Below are positions 6,428-8,191 of a stretch of DNA of 8,191 nt, one piece after another. Each line of letters begins with the position of its first letter. The stretch's first letter is position 1. The stretch spans positions 1-8,191 of the forward strand of contig JANXVQ010000246.1 in the NCBI GenBank assembly GCA_025351545.1. The letters run 5' to 3'. Source of the stretch: Spirosoma sp. Lineage in GTDB: Bacteria > Bacteroidota > Bacteroidia > Cytophagales > Spirosomataceae. The translations under genes were made by a program, and so were the position numbers. Under the pieces are notes generated by a model. It had not been told where the DNA came from. It was given only the letters and a program-made list of their open reading frames with translations, and did not search any database.

Positions 6428-6455
6428 AAATTATGTCCAGTTAATTAGGGGGTTG
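6426..6455 (-). repeat. IS3 right terminal inverted repeat (orfA side)
   Basis: The reverse complement begins CAACCCCCTAATTAACTGG and ends AATTTCC, matching the left repeat over CCCCCTAATT, GGACA and AATTTCC. The outermost two bases differ from the left end and the flanking AGAGG does not duplicate the left flank. Confidence 0.8.
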
Positions 6456-6457
6456 AG

Positions 6458-6562
6458 AGGAAAGACCGAAAACCAGGCTCAGGGGCGGTGAAAGATTACA
6501 AGCGGGCGTTTGCCTTGCTACAAGGGCAGACCCACCAGGCTGTACATGGAATCGAGTCATAA
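6458..6562 (+). pseudogene. Unrecognised C-terminal gene remnant right of the IS3 element
   Basis: A plus-strand frame starting at the IS border reads RKDRKPGSGAVKDYKRAFA and then LLQGQTHQAVHGIES before TAA 6560-6562. It has no start codon of its own near the border and looks like the tail of a protein whose 5' part was lost. I do not recognise the family. It is on the same strand as the truncated ATPase and could be that gene's tail after a deletion, but nothing in it is diagnostic of AAA proteins. The frame may simply be open by chance. Confidence 0.25.
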
Positions 6563-6607
6563 ACAAAAAACGCCGGCCTTTCTATTATCCACTTTCTCAT
6601 CGCTTGC

Positions 6608-7111
6608 TTACTGTGCGAGCAAAGCGCCAGAATAAACAGTAGGCAAACATATAGTTGTTTGATTATCAGACGTCCAAGCAACTGGCATGGGACCGGCCAC
6701 ATTGTTTGGAATGTAAACGACAATCCGAATGGGTGTTCCTGCCGCTCCAGAAATCATCCGTTGGCTAACAGTACCGTTAGCTGTTGGGCGAGGAATCTTG
6801 TTCTTACCGAGCAATGAGTTGACCGCATCCCTGAACAAGGGTTGCAAACGTGCCTGCTGAGGAGTAAGCTCATTGAGGGGCGTAGGGCTGAGCCGCCCCA
6901 ATTCTTCAATAACGGCCTACATCTGAGGACCAATAGTAAATCCCAGATCGGGTTTTGGACCGGCAGGTTGAATAATCTGGCCAGTTGGAGGAATTCGGTG
7001 ATCCTGACAGGAGTTGATACTCAGTATGATCAACAATGCCCGTTCAGCAGTATTTGGTTGGACTAGTAGTCTAACCAATTTTTTTTTTACACTACTTAGT
7101 GACCTTATCAT
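6608..7111 (-). pseudogene. Alpha/beta hydrolase (HSL/acetyl-esterase-like) lipoprotein, N-terminal remnant with in-frame stop
   Basis: Two frames, 7111-6917 and 6901-6608, are in register and separated by a single TAG (6919-6917). Reading through gives GPQM-stop-AVIEELGRLSPTPLNELTPQ, then ARLQPLFRDAVNSLLGK and AAGTPIRIVVYIPNNVAGPMPV. That is the N-terminal cap pattern of HSL-type alpha/beta hydrolases, where the HGGG oxyanion motif should follow. Homology stops at about 6680 and unrelated residues run to the next stop, so the HGGG motif, nucleophile Ser, Asp and His are all absent. The N-terminus has a hydrophobic stretch and a possible lipobox (ALLIILSINSCQD, Cys35), suggesting the parent was a lipoprotein. 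The stop fits a single CAG-to-TAG change. The family assignment is from memory of the pattern. Confidence 0.65.
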
Positions 7112-7165
7112 TTTCCTTCCGTCAAAGGGATGATTAAGTATTTATTGAACTGCTTTAATGCACTT

Positions 7166-7191
7166 GCCTGACCAATAAGTCAGGCTTTTTT
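7166..7191 (+). terminator. Intrinsic terminator, plus-strand orientation
   Basis: A perfect 7-bp stem GCCTGAC (7166-7172) / GTCAGGC (7179-7185) with loop CAATAA is followed by six T residues (7186-7191). It points rightward, yet no intact plus-strand gene precedes it. It stands 15 bp beyond the IS5-type transposase stop and would block plus-strand transcription from running antisense into the transposase. It may belong to the IS end or to a lost gene. Confidence 0.65.
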
Positions 7192-7205
7192 ATATATAAT
7201 AGTGA

Positions 7206-7640
7206 TTATGCAGATTCATTTAGGTCTTTATCGCGCTCGTGCGCCAGGTAAGCGCGTTGTGCACTGCTTACTCGCAGATTGTGCAGGCCGCAAGCAACCA
7301 CCATCACTGTATCGCGGAACCACTCACTATGCAGCCGTAGCGTATCCTTAATCATGCGCAATCGCTTAATACCGCTATTGGCATGCTCAATGACTACTCG
7401 AAGTGGACTAAGCATCTGATTATAGAGCAATTGGCTAAACGTTAACTCACCTTTTCTGGGCCTTTTGTAAGGCATCTCCACCAGAATCCCTTCGGGTTGA
7501 TGACCCATAAAGCCTAAATCTTGGCGTATCACGCTACCAGCGGGTAGATGTAGTGGGTAGTCATCCGCAATTTTCTTGTCGTGCATCCGACCTGATTCAG
7601 TAGGCGATAAGTAAGAAATAAGTTGAGTCGTGTCACACAA
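7206..7640 (-). CDS. IS5-family transposase, C-terminal frame (DDE_Tnp_4 core)
   Basis: This frame carries the second half of the DDE core: YLSPTESGRMHDKKIADDYP, RQDLGFMGHQPEG and the Glu motif VVIEHANSGIKRLRMIKD, which corresponds to the catalytic Glu region in DDE_Tnp_4 proteins. The listed start is an unlikely TTG. The frame is open back to the A8 run (about 7669), reading KAHRLKNNVLCDTTQL, which joins naturally to the upstream frame after a -1 shift. On its own it lacks the first catalytic Asp and would not be active. The C-terminus (AHERDKDLNESA) looks complete. Confidence 0.85.
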   Translation of the reverse strand: MCDTTQLISYLSPTESGRMHDKKIADDYPLHLPAGSVIRQDLGFMGHQPEGILVEMPYKRPRKGELTFSQLLYNQMLSPLRVVIEHANSGIKRLRMIKDTLRLHSEWFRDTVMVVACGLHNLRVSSAQRAYLAHERDKDLNESA

Positions 7641-7651
7641 AACGTTGTTTT

Positions 7652-8155
7652 TCAGCCGATGCGCTTTTTTTTAGCACTATATTCTTCCTCTTGAGCATCG
7701 TAGCAACTGTTGCGTAGAATGCCCCGCTCGATGCCGTCATAGCTGAAGACTTTCTGAGGATGGTTGCATAACCGAACAGCTAGTTCCTCCCCGTTGCGAA
7801 CGGGTAGTAGGTTTAACTCAGACAGGGTTTGGTTGAGTACCTCCAGCAATACGCTGGCCATGCGGCTCACTTTAGACTGAGAGACCCTGAAACTAACCGC
7901 CTGTTGCTGTTGTAAAGAGTTGGTTTTCAAGTAAGTCAGTAAGAATAAGAGTTTTTGGGAATTCCCTTTTAAGGTTGCATTACCATGTTCTTTGTCGCTG
8001 GGTATAGCCCGGTATCGTCCTGCCAAAGTTCGATAACGATAGAATCTCTCCCAACGGGGTGTAAATTCGGCCAGTAACTTATCAAACTCAAGTGGGAGTA
8101 ATGAAGTCAAGGCCAAAAATTGGTCTTCATTTTTCCTAAGGGTATCAGCATTCAT
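7652..8155 (-). CDS. IS5-family transposase, N-terminal frame (HTH plus first catalytic Asp)
   Basis: The 167-aa product starts MNADTLRKNEDQFLALTSLL. Residues about 68-111 (KLLFLLTYLKTNSLQQQQAV onward, with VSQSKVSRMASVLLEVLNQT) form an HTH_Tnp_4-like DNA-binding region. The first catalytic Asp is in VFSYDGIERGILRN (D140), and the frame ends EEEYSAKKKRIG-stop on an A8 run. The remaining catalytic residues are in the -1 frame, so a full enzyme of about 315 aa needs a frameshift. As an isolated product it could act as a DNA-binding regulator. ATG 8155 is supported by a TACCTTTG box just upstream. Confidence 0.88.
   Translation of the reverse strand: MNADTLRKNEDQFLALTSLLPLEFDKLLAEFTPRWERFYRYRTLAGRYRAIPSDKEHGNATLKGNSQKLLFLLTYLKTNSLQQQQAVSFRVSQSKVSRMASVLLEVLNQTLSELNLLPVRNGEELAVRLCNHPQKVFSYDGIERGILRNSCYDAQEEEYSAKKKRIG
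7664..7672 (-). promoter_or_regulatory. Probable -1 frameshift site A_AAA_AAG in the IS5 transposase
   Basis: In the upstream frame the codons are GCT AAA AAA AAG CGC ATC GGC TGA. The heptamer A_AAA_AAG (7670-7664), a classic efficient bacterial -1 slippery sequence, is therefore exactly in phase, with the 0-frame stop three codons later. A -1 slip gives KKKAHRLKNNVLCD, which fits the family. A GAGGA lies 15 nt upstream (7690-7686) and could act as a Shine-Dalgarno-like stimulator. The alternative is a simple one-base loss from an A9 run. Confidence 0.6.
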
Positions 8156-8160
8156 GGGGG

Positions 8161-8168
8161 CAAAGGTA
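8161..8168 (-). promoter_or_regulatory. Candidate -7 box (TACCTTTG) for the IS5 transposase
   Basis: The minus strand reads TACCTTTG, a full TAnnTTTG match, five bases before ATG 8155. The -33 element would fall at or beyond the right edge, so it cannot be judged. Confidence 0.4.
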
Positions 8169-8191
8169 AGCCCAAGAAGCTCGCGTTATAG

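Larger units (their letters stand above)
5118..6455 (-). mobile_element. IS3-family insertion sequence (about 1.34 kb), probably defective
   Basis: Bounds come from imperfect terminal inverted repeats of about 30 bp sharing CCCCCTAATT, GGACA and AATTTCC. The element has the IS3 layout: orfA (HTH) upstream and orfB (HTH_21 plus DDE core) in the -1 frame, joined at an A8 run. The length fits IS3 (usually 1.2-1.6 kb). The extreme tips differ: the left reads TGACCCCC, the right in the same sense CAACCCCC. No 3-4 bp target duplication is visible. The left end could extend to 5113 (TGTACTGACCCCC), an end form I recall from related elements. Together with the broken orfB, this suggests an old copy with a rearranged right flank. 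Confidence 0.9.
7206..8168 (-). mobile_element. IS5-family insertion sequence, ends not resolved
   Basis: The two transposase frames and their promoter box define the minimum extent. The left terminus should lie between about 7112 and 7205, and the right terminus lies in the last 23 bases or beyond the window. I compared both flanks by eye and found no convincing inverted repeat or target duplication, so the limits given are those of the coding part plus the -7 box. Confidence 0.75.

Noticed and set aside
6842..7066. 74-aa plus-strand frame
   Set aside because: Antisense to the hydrolase remnant, which has the recognisable protein pattern.
8169..8191. Possible right terminal inverted repeat of the IS5 element
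   Set aside because: No convincing match to the 7112-7205 region on the other side; the end may be outside the window.

Overview
The window looks like chromosome from a Bacteroidota species, most likely a Cytophagales member close to Spirosoma. The reasons are a type IX secretion (T9SS) C-terminal sorting domain, a DUF1800/DUF1501 gene pair, Bacteroidota-style TAnnTTTG promoter boxes, an absence of clear Shine-Dalgarno sites, and protein sequences typical of that group. The genus is inferred from remembered family resemblance, not from a search.

Left half (1-4546), all on the minus strand and apparently intact. Read in transcription order it holds a DUF1800 protein (3148-4509), a DUF1501 protein with a T9SS sorting tail (1570-3111), mazG, a nucleoside triphosphate pyrophosphohydrolase (607-1476), and a metallophosphoesterase that runs off the left edge (1-544). 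The DUF1800 and DUF1501 genes lie 36 bp apart and probably form an operon with a candidate promoter at 4512-4546. Between DUF1501 and mazG sits a 13-bp inverted repeat ending in a T-run, followed by a perfect TAnnTTTG box. This suggests mazG is transcribed separately and starts at 1476, not at the longest possible start. The phosphoesterase lacks two expected metal-ligand residues.

Right half (4811-8191) is an accessory region full of broken genes. A plus-strand AAA ATPase is cut after about 102 codons by an IS3-family element (5118-6455). That IS has recognisable inverted repeats, an intact orfA with an A8 frameshift site, and an orfB interrupted by an apparent 13- or 16-bp insertion just before the first catalytic Asp. 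Right of the IS is a short plus-strand open tail (6458-6562) that does not look like the rest of the ATPase. Next is a minus-strand remnant of an alpha/beta-hydrolase lipoprotein with an in-frame stop and no catalytic part (6608-7111). Last comes an IS5-family transposase in two frames (7206-8155), joined by a properly phased A_AAA_AAG slippery heptamer. Its outer end is at or beyond the right edge.

I see no tRNA, rRNA, CRISPR array or complete novel multi-gene system. The most interesting points are the two different transposases sharing a 13-nt string around their frameshift sites, the degenerate phosphoesterase active site, the terminator/promoter arrangement ahead of mazG, and the 13/16-bp lesion in orfB.
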